This document shows positions 1 through 9,512 of a stretch of DNA of 49,347 nt, piece after piece (positions within the stretch are counted from its first letter, which is position 1; each line of letters begins with the position of its first letter). The notes below the pieces were generated by a model, which searched no databases, was not told the origin of the DNA, and saw nothing but the letters and a program-made list of their open reading frames with translations. Location: NCBI RefSeq assembly GCF_000188255.1, contig NZ_GL831080.1, positions 704,026-753,372 of the forward strand, read 5' to 3'. Both the position numbers and the translations under genes were made by a program. The stretch comes from Actinobacillus ureae ATCC 25976. Its GTDB lineage: Bacteria; Pseudomonadota; Gammaproteobacteria; Enterobacterales; Pasteurellaceae.

Positions 1-35
1 GAAATTGTTTCTAGCCGTTTTATTTACTTATTTCA

Positions 36-1490
36 TTATTTTGCTGGTGCTTGAGCAAGCAGTTTGGTCAATAATTTCCAATAAATCTCAACTGCAGGGA
101 TATGTACTTTCTCATCCGGTGAATGAGCGTTACGGATAGTTGGTCCGATTGAGACTAGATCCATATTTGGATAAACTTTTTTAATTAATCCGCATTCGAG
201 ACCTGCATGAATGACTTTAATTTTTGCTTCATAGCCCAATACTTCATCATAAATTTTCTTGGTTAATGGTGTAATGAGAGATGAAGTATCAGGTTCCCAA
301 CCTGGGTAATCGCCGCTAAATTCAGCATGAGCACCGGTGAGTGTCGCTAAAGAATTAATTTTAGCTCGTACTTCAGCTTTTCCACTTTCAATGAGAGAGC
401 GAGCAAGAATCGTTGCTACTAGTCCTTTATTTTCGACTGTTAATACCCCAATACTTAGAGATGTTTCAACAACATTTTTTACTACATCACTATTACGGAT
501 AATGCCGTTTGGCAAGAGATTAAGTAAATGAATTGCTTTTTGAGTTGATTCGTTTGTGAAAATTTGCACCGGAACATCAGTTTCTTCTATCAGTAAAGTG
601 AGATTCGGCTCCGCAAGTTTTAGTTCTGAACTTAAAACATCGGTTAATTGTGCTAAGCAAGCGGTAATTTTTGCTTGATTATTTGCATGGAATACAATCG
701 TTGCCGAAGCCTCTCGAGGAATGGCATTTCGTACTGAGCCGCCTTTGATGTCGGCTAATTGAAAATCCTCTTGAGAGAGGGTCTCTGCTAGAATTCTTGC
801 TAACAATTTGATTGCATTCACTCGCGTTGTATGAATATCACATCCGGAATGTCCGCCTTGTAAACCTTTTAAGGTAATATTTAGGGCTTTATCAAATTGC
901 GGATATTGATATTCAAGCGGGAGTGCTAAGTTGATGTTTTCTCCACCTGCGCAGCCGATATAAATTTCGCCATTATCTTCCGTATCGGTATTGATCATAA
1001 TATTTGATGTTAACCAATTCGGACGTAAGCCTAATACGCCTTCCATACCGACTTCTTCGCTCATTGTAAGTAATACTTCGATTTCTGGGTGGGCAATATC
1101 ATTTGCTTTTAATACAGCCATACAAGACGCAAGACCAATACCATTATCTGCGCCTAGTGTTGTTCCTTTTGCTTTAACCCATTCACCGTCAATATAAGGT
1201 TGGATAGGATCTTTTAGAAAGTCATGTTTTGTTGCGGCATTTGCTTGTGGAACCATATCTAAGTGGGCCTGTAAGGCGATAGATTGACGATTTTCCATGC
1301 CGGCAGTGGCTGGCTTACGAATTAATACGTTTCCGGCTTCATCTCGTTCTGCAAATAATTGTTTTGATTTAGCCCATTCTACCAGTGTGTTGGCGAGTTG
1401 TTCTTCATGGTATGAAGGGTGTGGAATTGAGCACACTTTATCAAACCATTGCCATAGTAGAGTAGGAGAAAGATTTGAAATTTCAGACAT
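36..1490 (-). CDS. pepD: Aminoacyl-histidine dipeptidase (peptidase D)
   Basis: Cytosolic M20-family metallopeptidase that cleaves dipeptides such as Xaa-His, feeding peptide-derived amino acids to the cell. The 484-residue length matches PepD of enterics and Haemophilus. Visible M20 metal-site elements are AHLDMV (His76, Asp78), GADNGIG (Asp115), the SEEVGMEG pair (Glu144/Glu145) and NTDTED near residue 167. An internal lid/dimerisation domain lies between the two halves of the catalytic domain. The gene is transcribed away from gpt, so 1491-1666 is a shared divergent promoter region. Its downstream end is only 35 bases from the window edge, so I cannot see a terminator. No unusual features. 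Confidence 0.96.
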   Translation of the reverse strand: MSEISNLSPTLLWQWFDKVCSIPHPSYHEEQLANTLVEWAKSKQLFAERDEAGNVLIRKPATAGMENRQSIALQAHLDMVPQANAATKHDFLKDPIQPYIDGEWVKAKGTTLGADNGIGLASCMAVLKANDIAHPEIEVLLTMSEEVGMEGVLGLRPNWLTSNIMINTDTEDNGEIYIGCAGGENINLALPLEYQYPQFDKALNITLKGLQGGHSGCDIHTTRVNAIKLLARILAETLSQEDFQLADIKGGSVRNAIPREASATIVFHANNQAKITACLAQLTDVLSSELKLAEPNLTLLIEETDVPVQIFTNESTQKAIHLLNLLPNGIIRNSDVVKNVVETSLSIGVLTVENKGLVATILARSLIESGKAEVRAKINSLATLTGAHAEFSGDYPGWEPDTSSLITPLTKKIYDEVLGYEAKIKVIHAGLECGLIKKVYPNMDLVSIGPTIRNAHSPDEKVHIPAVEIYWKLLTKLLAQAPAK

Positions 1491-1666
1491 AATAACCTCG
1501 TGAAAATAATGATAGCGTTTAAGTTTTGGTAAAAAATTGCAAAAAATAGACCGCTATTGATGAAGAATAACGGAAATGATAGCACGAAAGCGCTTTTTAG
1601 GTTAAAATAACGTAATTTTTTTATTCGGTGCCTTGTCACCGCTTTTTTTTATCTAGGATATTTTGT

Positions 1667-2140
1667 ATGAGCGAAAAATACACAAACGAAAAATATGTTG
1701 TAACTTGGGATATGTTCCACATGCATGCGCGTAAATTAGCCGAGCGTCTTTTACCTGCATCGCAATGGAAAGGCATTATTGCAGTAAGTCGCGGTGGTTT
1801 ATTTCCGGCTGCGGTACTTGCACGTGAATTAAGTATTCGCCATGTTGAAACTGTATGTATCTCTAGTTATGATCATGATGAACAAGTTGAATTAAAAGTA
1901 TTACACGCAGCTCAAACAGATGGAGAAGGCTTTATTGTTGTGGATGATTTAGTTGATACAGGTAATACCGCAAAAGAAATTCGTAAAATGTATCCAAAAG
2001 CAAAATTTGTCACTGTATTCGCTAAACCAGCCGGTGCTCCATTAGTGGATGATTACGTAGTTGATATCCCACAAGAAACATGGATCGAACAACCTTGGGA
2101 TTTAGGTATTACATTTGTTCCACCTTTAGCACGTCAGTAA
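1667..2140 (+). CDS. gpt: Xanthine(-guanine) phosphoribosyltransferase
   Basis: Purine salvage enzyme that converts guanine, xanthine or hypoxanthine plus PRPP to the nucleotide. The protein has 157 residues against about 152 in E. coli. The PRPP-binding signature [14 protein letters not shown] lies near residues 86-99. I chose ATG 1667 rather than an in-frame upstream start at 1628 because the protein then begins [15 protein letters not shown], as in the family, and a purine-rich AGGATA precedes it. The extra 13 upstream residues look non-coding. It is followed by a hairpin terminator and then gmk, so two purine-nucleotide genes stand side by side. Confidence 0.95.
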   Translation: MSEKYTNEKYVVTWDMFHMHARKLAERLLPASQWKGIIAVSRGGLFPAAVLARELSIRHVETVCISSYDHDEQVELKVLHAAQTDGEGFIVVDDLVDTGNTAKEIRKMYPKAKFVTVFAKPAGAPLVDDYVVDIPQETWIEQPWDLGITFVPPLARQ

Positions 2141-2154
2141 TTAAGAACGTAATG

Positions 2155-2199
2155 AAAATGGATAATTGAGAATCTACAGCTCGGTTATCCATTTTTCCA
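2155..2199 (+). terminator. Rho-independent terminator after gpt
   Basis: Perfect 11-bp inverted repeat AAAATGGATAA (2155-2165) / TTATCCATTTT (2185-2195) with a 19-nt loop, running into a T-rich tail. It would separate gpt from gmk. The AT-rich stem and long loop make it a weak to moderate terminator. Confidence 0.55.
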
Positions 2200-2229
2200 T
2201 TTTCTGTTGTCTATTATTAATTAAACATT

Positions 2230-2853
2230 ATGAGTTTAGGTAATCTTTATATTCTTTCTGCACCTAGTGGTGCGGGTAAATCTTCATTAATCAATGCACT
2301 GTTAGCTGATCTACCTCGTTCGGAAGTTCAGCTTTCTATTTCCCATACTACGCGTAATCCTCGCCCAGGTGAAGAAAATGGAGTGCATTATTATTTTACA
2401 AGTCACGCGGAATTTGAAGCATTGATTGAGAAAGGGCATTTTTTAGAATGGGCTGAAGTGTTCGGTAATTATTACGGCACGTCTTTGCCTATGATTGAAA
2501 AAAGTTTAGCTCAAGGTATTGATGTCTTTTTAGACATTGATTGGCAAGGTGCTCGTCAAATTCGTCAGAAACTTCCAAATGTAAAGACTATATTCATTTT
2601 GCCACCTTCCCGAGCGGAGTTAGAAAAACGTTTGTTTGGTAGAGGGCAAGATTCTGCGGAGACCATTGCAAAACGAATGGGGGAGGCAATTTCAGAGATG
2701 TCTCACTATAATGAGTTTGATTATGTCATTGTGAATGATGATTTTCAGACTGCCTTAGGCGAATTAAAAAGCATTTTAACTGCAGAGCGTTTGAAGTTAG
2801 ATACTCAGGCTCTCCGACATCAGCAGCTTATTGAGCAATTACTCTCAGCATAA
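2230..2853 (+). CDS. gmk: Guanylate kinase
   Basis: Essential cytosolic kinase converting GMP to GDP with ATP. The protein has 207 residues, the normal length. The P-loop APSGAGKSS is at about residues 11-19, followed by the GMP-binding segment [19 protein letters not shown] (about 37-55) and the lid-region GRGQDS (about 137-142). Lies just after gpt, which supplies GMP from salvaged guanine. Start ATG 2230 directly gives the family N-terminus. In many gammaproteobacteria rpoZ follows gmk; here a TolC-like gene follows instead. Confidence 0.97.
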   Translation: MSLGNLYILSAPSGAGKSSLINALLADLPRSEVQLSISHTTRNPRPGEENGVHYYFTSHAEFEALIEKGHFLEWAEVFGNYYGTSLPMIEKSLAQGIDVFLDIDWQGARQIRQKLPNVKTIFILPPSRAELEKRLFGRGQDSAETIAKRMGEAISEMSHYNEFDYVIVNDDFQTALGELKSILTAERLKLDTQALRHQQLIEQLLSA

Positions 2854-2974
2854 TAAATAGTCAATTTTTGTAAAAGATTTCAATAATGAATTGATCTTTA
2901 TAGTAACTGGCAAGGAAAAAGAGATTTCTTTAAAATATTCATTTTTCTTATTGTCCTCGTTTCAAGGAAATTAC

Positions 2975-4384
2975 ATGAAACTTTCAAAATTAGCTTTAAC
3001 ACTTTCAGTTGCACTTGCTTTATCTGCTTGTTCAACGAATATGAGTAAAGACGGGTCTCTTGAGCAGGCACAAGCAACCTATCAACAATACCAAGAGATA
3101 ACAAAACAATTTCAAATCAACGAACAATGGTGGAGAAGTTATAACGATAACCAACTTAACACCGTTATTGATCAAGCGATTGCAAATAACTTAGATTTAG
3201 CGAAAAGTGCCATTGCAGTAAATAAAGCGCTTTATAATGCAAATTTAGTTGGAGCGAATTTAGTTCCGACCTTTAGTGGCTCGGGCTCTGCTTCAGCAGC
3301 AAAAAAAATACATTCCACAGCTCAAAGCGGTATAGGGCTTGGTCAAGCTTCAACTGGTACATCTACTATTTCTAATACTGCAGCATTTAATTTAAGTTAT
3401 ACCTTGGATTTATGGCGTCGTTTAGCGGATACGGCAAGTGCCGCTGAATGGGAGCACAAAGCCACGATTGAGGATTTAAAATCTGCACGTCTTTCACTGA
3501 TCAACTCAGTGGTGACAACATATTATCAAATCGCTTATTACAAAGATGCTATTAGCGTGATTGAACGTACAATTAAGAACTACGAACAGATTTCACGCAT
3601 CTTAAATAATAAGTTAGCAGCTGGTGCAATCGACCGTTTAGCAGTAGAGCAAGCACAGCAAGCGACATTAAATGCTCGTAATAACTTAATTGCTTATCGT
3701 ACGAATTTAAAAACAGCGGAACAAACACTACGTAATTTATTGAATCTAAAACCGAATCAATCACTACCTTCTCGTTATCCAAGTATTTTAGCGGTGAAAT
3801 TACAAGGTGTAGATTTAAATGTACCGGTTTCTACAATTGCAAACCGTCCGGATGTAACTGCTCGTTTAAATCGTTTACGAAGCGCATTTAATAGTTTAAC
3901 CGCTACAGAAAAAAGTTGGTTTCCAACCGTTACTCTAGGTGCATCAATTTCCGGTAATGCAGCAAAAGCATATAATGTGGCAGATAATCCAGTGGGTAAT
4001 GGTGTTCTTTCATTTGACTTACCATTCTTAGATTGGAATCGAGTTAAGAATAATGTAAAAATTTCAGAGTCTGATTATATGACGGCGAAATTAAATTATG
4101 AGCAAACGTTAACAAGCGCATTGAATGAAATTGATACGCACTATTATACTTATGAGCAAGCTCGTAGCAGTTATGCAACTTTACAAAAAGCGTATGAACA
4201 TGATAAGCGCATCAGCACTTATTATAAAAATCGTTATGAACAAGGTGCATCGGAATTCCGCGAGTGGATTGCAGCAATGAATACCGAGCTTAGTTCTCAG
4301 CTTTCGATTTTGAATCAAAAATATACGATTCTTTCAGGCGAGAATACGGTGTATCAATCAATGGCGGGTAAATATATTCGCTAA
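2975..4384 (+). CDS. TolC-like outer-membrane efflux lipoprotein (NodT/CusC type)
   Basis: Outer-membrane channel component of a tripartite efflux or type I secretion system. Starting at ATG 2975, preceded by AAGGAAA, gives a lipoprotein signal peptide with lipobox LSAC and the acylated Cys at about residue 23. The upstream extension in the same frame lacks a ribosome-binding site. The mature region has the two repeated outer-membrane-efflux domains expected of the family, with NRPDV at the second repeat (about residue 288) and long helical segments rich in Q, A and N. Length is 469 residues. No membrane-fusion or inner-membrane pump gene is adjacent, so partner and substrate cannot be read from context. 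A. pleuropneumoniae is known to have more than one TolC-like protein; which one this is I cannot tell. Confidence 0.87.
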   Translation: MKLSKLALTLSVALALSACSTNMSKDGSLEQAQATYQQYQEITKQFQINEQWWRSYNDNQLNTVIDQAIANNLDLAKSAIAVNKALYNANLVGANLVPTFSGSGSASAAKKIHSTAQSGIGLGQASTGTSTISNTAAFNLSYTLDLWRRLADTASAAEWEHKATIEDLKSARLSLINSVVTTYYQIAYYKDAISVIERTIKNYEQISRILNNKLAAGAIDRLAVEQAQQATLNARNNLIAYRTNLKTAEQTLRNLLNLKPNQSLPSRYPSILAVKLQGVDLNVPVSTIANRPDVTARLNRLRSAFNSLTATEKSWFPTVTLGASISGNAAKAYNVADNPVGNGVLSFDLPFLDWNRVKNNVKISESDYMTAKLNYEQTLTSALNEIDTHYYTYEQARSSYATLQKAYEHDKRISTYYKNRYEQGASEFREWIAAMNTELSSQLSILNQKYTILSGENTVYQSMAGKYIR

Positions 4385-4392
4385 GAAAAATA

Positions 4393-4428
4393 AAGCACGA
4401 AGAGCAGTTTACTTTTCGTGCTTCTTTC
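4393..4428. terminator. Bidirectional terminator between TolC-like gene and rnfH
   Basis: Inverted repeat AAGCACGAA (4393-4401) / TTCGTGCTT (4415-4423), followed on the plus strand by a T-rich tail. On the minus strand an A/T-rich stretch follows the stem. It lies in the 44-bp gap between two convergent genes, so it may serve both. Confidence 0.72.
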
Positions 4429-4725
4429 TTATTTTTTGTTTTGTTCAGCCGCTCGCTTACGGCGGATTTCTTTCGGATCAGCAATTAATTGGCGGTAGAT
4501 TTCAATTCGATCACCATTTTCCACAATATCGGTTAATTTTGCTGGACGACTAAAGATACCAACTTTATTGGTTCTCAAATCGATTTCGGTATATTTTTCT
4601 AAGATACCAGATTGCAAAATCACATTTTGAATTGTTGTTGTGCTATCAAGTGTCAGCTTTTTAAGAAAATAACGTTCAGGATAGGCGTAAGCAACTTCAA
4701 CAATAATCTTTTCTGATTCAGACAC
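4429..4725 (-). CDS. rnfH: RnfH family (UPF0125) protein
   Basis: Small beta-grasp, ubiquitin-like-fold protein of the RnfH family, 98 residues. The function is uncertain; the name comes from association with Rnf electron-transport genes in other bacteria, and no rnf genes are here. I set the start at GTG 4725 because AAGGAGG sits six bases upstream and translation then begins with [15 protein letters not shown], the family start. A TTG-initiated frame further upstream only adds residues inside ratA. The GTG overlaps the 3' end of ratA by eight bases, so the pair is translationally coupled. The C-terminus is basic ([11 protein letters not shown]). Confidence 0.88.
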   Translation of the reverse strand: MSESEKIIVEVAYAYPERYFLKKLTLDSTTTIQNVILQSGILEKYTEIDLRTNKVGIFSRPAKLTDIVENGDRIEIYRQLIADPKEIRRKRAAEQNKK

Positions 4726-5152
4726 CGTAAACCTCCTTGGCTCTCTGTTTAAACGCATTGACCATTTTTATGGTCATTTCGTTAAACACTTTCCCAAACA
4801 CCATACCAACAACAGGATTTGAGAACTCGAATTCAAGTTGTAAGCTGATTTTACAGCTTTGTTCATCAAAGGGTTGGAATGTCCAAACACCTTGTAAATA
4901 ACGAAAAGGACCTTTAATTAATTTCATTTCAATACGTTCATTCGGGCGCATTGTGTTATGTGTGCTGAAGGTTTGGCTAATACCTAATTTTTGAATATGT
5001 AGCTCTGCCTCTAGTTCTGTTTCACCACGACTAATGGTTTTAGAGCCTACGCAGCCGGATAAAAACTGTGGATACTTTTCATAATCGTTAACGAGCTGAT
5101 ACATTTGTTCTGCACTATAAGCGACAAGGGATGATTGGTTTACTACTGGCAT
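4718..5152 (-). CDS. ratA: RatA-type SRPBCC (START/coenzyme Q-binding) protein
   Basis: Protein of 144 residues in the Coq10/START-like SRPBCC fold. In E. coli RatA was reported as a toxin that blocks 70S ribosome assembly, while eukaryotic and some bacterial relatives bind ubiquinone; which role applies here cannot be told from sequence. It starts [20 protein letters not shown], typical of the family, and conserves the DYEKYPQFL and [10 protein letters not shown] segments. It is the first gene of the ratA-rnfH pair, the same order as in other gammaproteobacteria. An Apl-type uptake signal (AAGCGGTC, about 5169) sits just upstream. Confidence 0.88.
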   Translation of the reverse strand: MPVVNQSSLVAYSAEQMYQLVNDYEKYPQFLSGCVGSKTISRGETELEAELHIQKLGISQTFSTHNTMRPNERIEMKLIKGPFRYLQGVWTFQPFDEQSCKISLQLEFEFSNPVVGMVFGKVFNEMTIKMVNAFKQRAKEVYGV

Positions 5153-5200
5153 GGTTTCTCTCTCAAATAAGCGGTCGTATTTTACTAAATTTTTGCATTT

Positions 5201-6256
5201 CTACAAAGAAACGCTTTTGACTTGTAAATAGATATATTGCCCTTCTTTTAATGCCAATTCATCAAATGACCATAAGCTAATGCTAGCCCATATTATGTCG
5301 TTATCAACTAAGACGGCAATATCCACTCGTTCACTTTGCTCAATAATCTGCATAATTTTGCCTTGTAAGATATTGCGAATAGAGCTTTGGCTCGGCTTTT
5401 CTAAACTGATAGACACATCTTTGCTGGCAATAGTAATGCGTAATTTATCACCGATTTGATGATGAGGTGTTTCGTTAATCCAAATTTGTTGCGTGCCAAG
5501 ATTTAAACTAACCATTTTGTAAGTAGGTTGGTAGGAATGAATCGTTAATTCTAATAAGCCAACTTTTTGTGAATCTGGTTGCCAAGCCATAAAAGCAGGG
5601 TGGTGCCACACGTTAGTAACACTATCGAAAAGCATAACTTTACCTTGTTCGAGCAAAATAAGGTTATCCGCCAAACGAATAATCTCATCTAAGCTATGGC
5701 TGACATATAAAATCGGAATTTCAATTTGGGCGGCAAGTTTGCTCAAATAATTCATCAATTCGTGCTTGCGTGGCAAATCAAGCGCGGATAACGGTTCGTC
5801 CATTAGTAATAATTGCGGGTCGCTTAATAGCGCTCGACCGATCGCGACACGCTGTTTTTCGCCTCCAGAAAGGCTAGCCGGAAAACGAGTGAGTAAATGC
5901 TCAATACCAAGTAATTGTACGATTTGCAAAAAGTGAGCGGAATCCGACCGCTTGTAGCCGTATTTTAGGTTCTTTTCAACGGTGTAGTGTGGAAAAAGTC
6001 GGTGTTCTTGAAATACATAACCGATTTTTCGCTTTTCCGGAGCAAGGTTGAGTCCTTGCTCGCTATTGAATAAGGTTTGTTGATTAAGTCGGATATAGCC
6101 TTTTTGTGGTGTAGATAAACCTGCAATTAAATTGATTAGACTCGATTTACCCGCACCGGAACGTCCAAAAATAGCGGTAACGCCTTTATTCGGAATATCT
6201 AACTTTACCGCTAACTCAAGTTGTCCGAGTGTCTGATGTAGATTTAATTGAAGCAT
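5201..6256 (-). CDS. modC: Molybdate ABC transporter, ATP-binding protein
   Basis: Cytoplasmic ATPase of the ModABC molybdate importer, 351 residues. The Walker A motif GRSGAGKSS is near residue 31, the ABC signature LSGGEKQR near 129 and Walker B LLLMDEP near 149. The C-terminal ~65 residues form a Mop-like molybdate-binding domain (about 286-351), which separates ModC from generic ABC ATPases. Start is ATG 6256, three bases after the modB stop, so the two are tightly coupled. An Apl-type uptake signal lies inside the coding region near 5955. Confidence 0.96.
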   Translation of the reverse strand: MLQLNLHQTLGQLELAVKLDIPNKGVTAIFGRSGAGKSSLINLIAGLSTPQKGYIRLNQQTLFNSEQGLNLAPEKRKIGYVFQEHRLFPHYTVEKNLKYGYKRSDSAHFLQIVQLLGIEHLLTRFPASLSGGEKQRVAIGRALLSDPQLLLMDEPLSALDLPRKHELMNYLSKLAAQIEIPILYVSHSLDEIIRLADNLILLEQGKVMLFDSVTNVWHHPAFMAWQPDSQKVGLLELTIHSYQPTYKMVSLNLGTQQIWINETPHHQIGDKLRITIASKDVSISLEKPSQSSIRNILQGKIMQIIEQSERVDIAVLVDNDIIWASISLWSFDELALKEGQYIYLQVKSVSL

Positions 6257-6259
6257 AAG

Positions 6260-6952
6260 TTAATTTAGTAAACGTTTCTGCTTTTCAGCAAACCATTCGG
6301 AAGCAAACAGTGCAATTAAGGAAATCATAATCGAAACGGCACATAAACGTGCGGCAGCCAGTTCGCCGCCTGGTGTCTCGATAAAAGTAAAGAGTGCGGA
6401 CGGAATGGTTTGGGTTTGATTCGGAATATTGGAGACAAAGGTGATTGTTGCCCCAAATTCGCCCAATGAACGAGCAAAACCGAGTACGGTTCCGGCGATA
6501 ATACCCGAATAAGAAAGCGGCAGAGTGAGTGTAAAAAAGACTTTTAACGGAGAAGCACCTAAGGTTCTGGCGGCTTGTTCCAATTTCGGATCAACCGCAT
6601 CTAATGTCAGGCGGATCGATCTAACCATTAACGGAAATGCCATCACCATTGAAGCAAGTACCGCACCTTTCCAAGAAAAACTGAACGAAAATTCAAACCA
6701 TTGCCATAAATACTGACCGATTACACCTTTTTTGGCCATCGAAACCAATAATAAATAGCCAATCACGACCGGCGGTAAAACCAGAGGTAAATGAACGATA
6801 CCGTTTAATAAGTTTTTACCCCAAAATTGTTTGCGAGATAATAACCAAGCGATAAATATGGCAAATGGTAGTGATAGTACAACCGCCAGTAAAGCCACTT
6901 TCAAGCTTAAGAAAATAGCATCAAGTTCTTGAGGGGTAAAATTGAACATCAT
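6260..6952 (-). CDS. modB: Molybdate ABC transporter, permease
   Basis: Inner-membrane permease of the molybdate importer, 230 residues with about five to six hydrophobic spans. The EAA-type cytoplasmic loop is visible as EQAARTLGASPLKVFFTLTL (about residues 123-142), where ModC docks. It lies between modA and modC in the usual order. The start is one of two adjacent ATG codons (MM). Gene order, size and loop motif make the assignment secure. Confidence 0.95.
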   Translation of the reverse strand: MMFNFTPQELDAIFLSLKVALLAVVLSLPFAIFIAWLLSRKQFWGKNLLNGIVHLPLVLPPVVIGYLLLVSMAKKGVIGQYLWQWFEFSFSFSWKGAVLASMVMAFPLMVRSIRLTLDAVDPKLEQAARTLGASPLKVFFTLTLPLSYSGIIAGTVLGFARSLGEFGATITFVSNIPNQTQTIPSALFTFIETPGGELAAARLCAVSIMISLIALFASEWFAEKQKRLLN

Positions 6953-7005
6953 TTCAACCGTAGATAAGCAGAAAAGGAATAGCGTTAGCTATCCCTTTTG
7001 TCGAA

Positions 7006-7764
7006 TTAATTAATCGGATAAAAACCGGCGGCTTCAAATTTCGCTTTGGCTTTCGGCGTTTTTAGGAAATCTAAAAATGTTTTAGCTTGTACTTTATCAC
7101 TCACTGTAGCAGCCGGATAAATTACTTCACCATAGCTTTTGTTTGGAAAAACTGCGATTACTTTCACTTTATTAGAAACTTTCGCATCGGTAGAGTAAAC
7201 AATACCGAGTGACGATTCGCCCCGTTCGACAAACGAAAGTGCATCACGTACATTTTTGGCTCGGGCAAGTTTAGGCTCAATTTGCTGCCATAAGCCGTAA
7301 TGTTCTAGCGCTTTTTTTGCATATTTGCCTGCCGGTACATGAGCCGGATCACCGACCGATAAATAGCCATTTGCTAAAATTTTGTCAAAATCGACCGCTT
7401 GTATATCGCCTGCCGTTAATGAACTGTCTTTTGGTGCGATTAAAACAAGATCATTTTTAACGAGATAACGGATATTTTGCGTTTTTGTGGGCTGTTTTTC
7501 TTTTAGATAGTCCATCCATTTCAGGTCGGCAGAAATAAACACATCTGCCGGTGCATCTTGTTCGAGCTGTCTAGCTAAAACTGAACTTGAAGCAAACGAG
7601 AAAATGACTTTGTCATCAGGATATTGTTTAGCAAAATCTTGATTGATTTCTTGTAATACATTGGTCATTGATGAAGCGGCGAAAACGGTAATATCTGTTG
7701 CCAATACCAAACTGGATGAAAAAAGCATATTACCGATTAGGAAAAGTTTTGTTAATGTTTTCAT
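7006..7764 (-). CDS. modA: Molybdate ABC transporter, periplasmic binding protein
   Basis: Periplasmic molybdate/tungstate-binding protein. ATG 7764 is preceded by AAGGAGA and opens a classical signal peptide ending near VLAT (about residue 23); an in-frame start at 7824 would bury the signal peptide, so I reject it. Mature-domain features are FAASSMTNVLQEI and FSFASSSVLARQ, with serines in oxyanion-binding positions, VPAGKYAKKAL, and the C-terminal FLKTPKAKAKFEAAGF. The length is 252 residues. It is the first gene of modABC; no ModE regulator gene is in the window. An uptake signal (ACAAGCGGTTT, about 7793) lies upstream. Confidence 0.95.
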   Translation of the reverse strand: MKTLTKLFLIGNMLFSSSLVLATDITVFAASSMTNVLQEINQDFAKQYPDDKVIFSFASSSVLARQLEQDAPADVFISADLKWMDYLKEKQPTKTQNIRYLVKNDLVLIAPKDSSLTAGDIQAVDFDKILANGYLSVGDPAHVPAGKYAKKALEHYGLWQQIEPKLARAKNVRDALSFVERGESSLGIVYSTDAKVSNKVKVIAVFPNKSYGEVIYPAATVSDKVQAKTFLDFLKTPKAKAKFEAAGFYPIN

Positions 7765-7840
7765 TGGGTCTCCTTTTATATAATCATGCGAAACAAGCGG
7801 TTTAATTTCTCGTATTTTTTGCAAGTCTACATAACTTATT

Positions 7841-8602
7841 TTAAGAACGTAGGCCGGTACCTTTCTCTATCAATGAAAAAGCAAACCAATATAAAATAAC
7901 GATAAAGCTACTCAATACTGAAAAAGTATAAACCACAGAAACATCCGTAATACCAAGGAATCCGTAGCGGAAACCGTTGATCATATACACAATCGGGTTA
8001 AATTTTGATACGGCTTGCCAAAATTCTGGTAGTAATGAAATAGAATAAAATACACCACCTAAATAAGTGAGCGGTGTAAGTACGAATGTCGGAATTAAGC
8101 CGACATCATCAAAGGATTTAGCATATACCGCATTGATTAAACCGCCTAATGCAAAGGAGATGGTCGTCATTAATAGCGTCAGCAAAATGATTGCCCATGA
8201 ATGAACGTCGTAAGATACGAAAAAGAGCGAAACCAGCATGACTAAAATGCCTGCCAATCCACCTCGAATAATACTTCCCGCAACATATCCCCAAATAATA
8301 TCGTGACTGGAAAGTGGCGAGACGAGTAATTCTTCATAGGTTTTAGTGAATTTACTCAGGAAAAATGACGATGCGCTATTAACATAAGATGCGGTAATTG
8401 CCGTCATCATTACAAGTCCGGGCGCAATAAATTGCATATAGCTTACACCGCTCATATCGCCGATACGACCGCCGATTAATTTTCCGAAAATTAGGAAGTA
8501 GAGTGTCGTGGTAATAATAGGCGGAACAAGCGTTTGTTTCCAAATACGAATCACTCGGCATGATTCTTTGCCGGCAAGAGTGAGGAATCCTGTTAAATTC
8601 AT
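7841..8602 (-). CDS. yadH: ABC-2 type exporter permease (YadH family)
   Basis: Inner-membrane permease of an ABC-2 type exporter, 253 residues with about six hydrophobic spans. It matches the YadH family in length and in the motifs FIAPGLVMM near the N-terminal third and LTPLTYLGGVFYSISLLP near residues 176-193. The substrate of YadGH is not known. It follows yadG with essentially no gap, so the two form one unit; upstream is dnaX, whose stop overlaps the yadG start. Start ATG 8602 gives MNLTGFLTLAGKE. Confidence 0.9.
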   Translation of the reverse strand: MNLTGFLTLAGKESCRVIRIWKQTLVPPIITTTLYFLIFGKLIGGRIGDMSGVSYMQFIAPGLVMMTAITASYVNSASSFFLSKFTKTYEELLVSPLSSHDIIWGYVAGSIIRGGLAGILVMLVSLFFVSYDVHSWAIILLTLLMTTISFALGGLINAVYAKSFDDVGLIPTFVLTPLTYLGGVFYSISLLPEFWQAVSKFNPIVYMINGFRYGFLGITDVSVVYTFSVLSSFIVILYWFAFSLIEKGTGLRS

Positions 8603-8603
8603 T

Positions 8604-9512
8604 TTAATTCGCCATTTTCATAAACAATTCTTCTAAACGATTGGATTTGTTACGCATACTTGAGACTTCAAATCCTTGTACTGCAATTTGTTGGAACAGA
8701 TTGGTTAAACCTTGTTCTCGCTGCACTTCAACTTCTAAAGTGTTCTCATCAAGCCATTTAAACGGATAGCTATGGATGACAAGCGGTTGATTTTCCGATT
8801 TTTTTTGCAAATCTAGCACAAAAGTTTCGGTTTCTAATTTGGCAAGCAAGGCTTTCATTGAAGTATTTTCAACCAATAAACCGTTTTGGATAATCCCGAT
8901 ATGACGGCAAAGATTTTCGGCTTCTTCCAAATAGTGAGTAGTTAAAATAATGGTTGTGCCTTGTTGATTCAGTTCACGTAAAAAGTCCCATAAACTACGG
9001 CGTAACTCAATATCCACCCCAGCGGTTGGCTCATCTAAAATCAGTAATTTCGGATTATGCATTAAGGCTCTGGCTATCATTACTCGGCGTTTCATACCAC
9101 CGGAAAGCTCGCGAGTAAAATGGCTTCGTTTTTCCCAAAGATCGAGTTTTTTCAACCAAATTTCAGCTCGAATTAAGGCTTCTTTATGTGAGATACCGTA
9201 ATAACCGGCTTGCTGAGTCAGAACATTAATCACTTTTTCAAACTGATTGAAGTTAAATTCTTGCGGCACGAGACCGATTTGCTGTTTAAGCTGAATTTTT
9301 TGCGTATCAAGATCATAACCGAAGACTTTTACGCTGCCACCGGTTTTATTCACGAGGGAGCTAATGATACCAATGGTAGTTGATTTTCCGGCACCGTTAT
9401 GACCAAGCAATGCGTAAAAATCACCTTGTTCGACAATAAGATCGATTCCTTTAACTGCCTGTACACCGGTCGGGTAGGTTTTGATAAGATTCGTAATTTC
9501 TAGGGCTTTCAT
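8604..9512 (-). CDS. yadG: ABC-2 type exporter ATPase (YadG family)
   Basis: ATPase partner of the adjacent YadH-like permease, 302 residues. Walker A GHNGAGKSTT is near residue 37, the signature LSGGMKRR near 141 and Walker B LLILDEPTAGVD near 160, followed by a C-terminal tail typical of drug/polysaccharide-type ABC-2 ATPases. The ATG start shares bases with the stop codon of dnaX tau (TAATG). This coupling implies co-transcription behind dnaX, whereas in E. coli dnaX is followed by ybaB-recR. An Apl-type uptake signal (ACAAGCGGTT) lies in the coding region near 8780. Confidence 0.91.
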   Translation of the reverse strand: MKALEITNLIKTYPTGVQAVKGIDLIVEQGDFYALLGHNGAGKSTTIGIISSLVNKTGGSVKVFGYDLDTQKIQLKQQIGLVPQEFNFNQFEKVINVLTQQAGYYGISHKEALIRAEIWLKKLDLWEKRSHFTRELSGGMKRRVMIARALMHNPKLLILDEPTAGVDIELRRSLWDFLRELNQQGTTIILTTHYLEEAENLCRHIGIIQNGLLVENTSMKALLAKLETETFVLDLQKKSENQPLVIHSYPFKWLDENTLEVEVQREQGLTNLFQQIAVQGFEVSSMRNKSNRLEELFMKMAN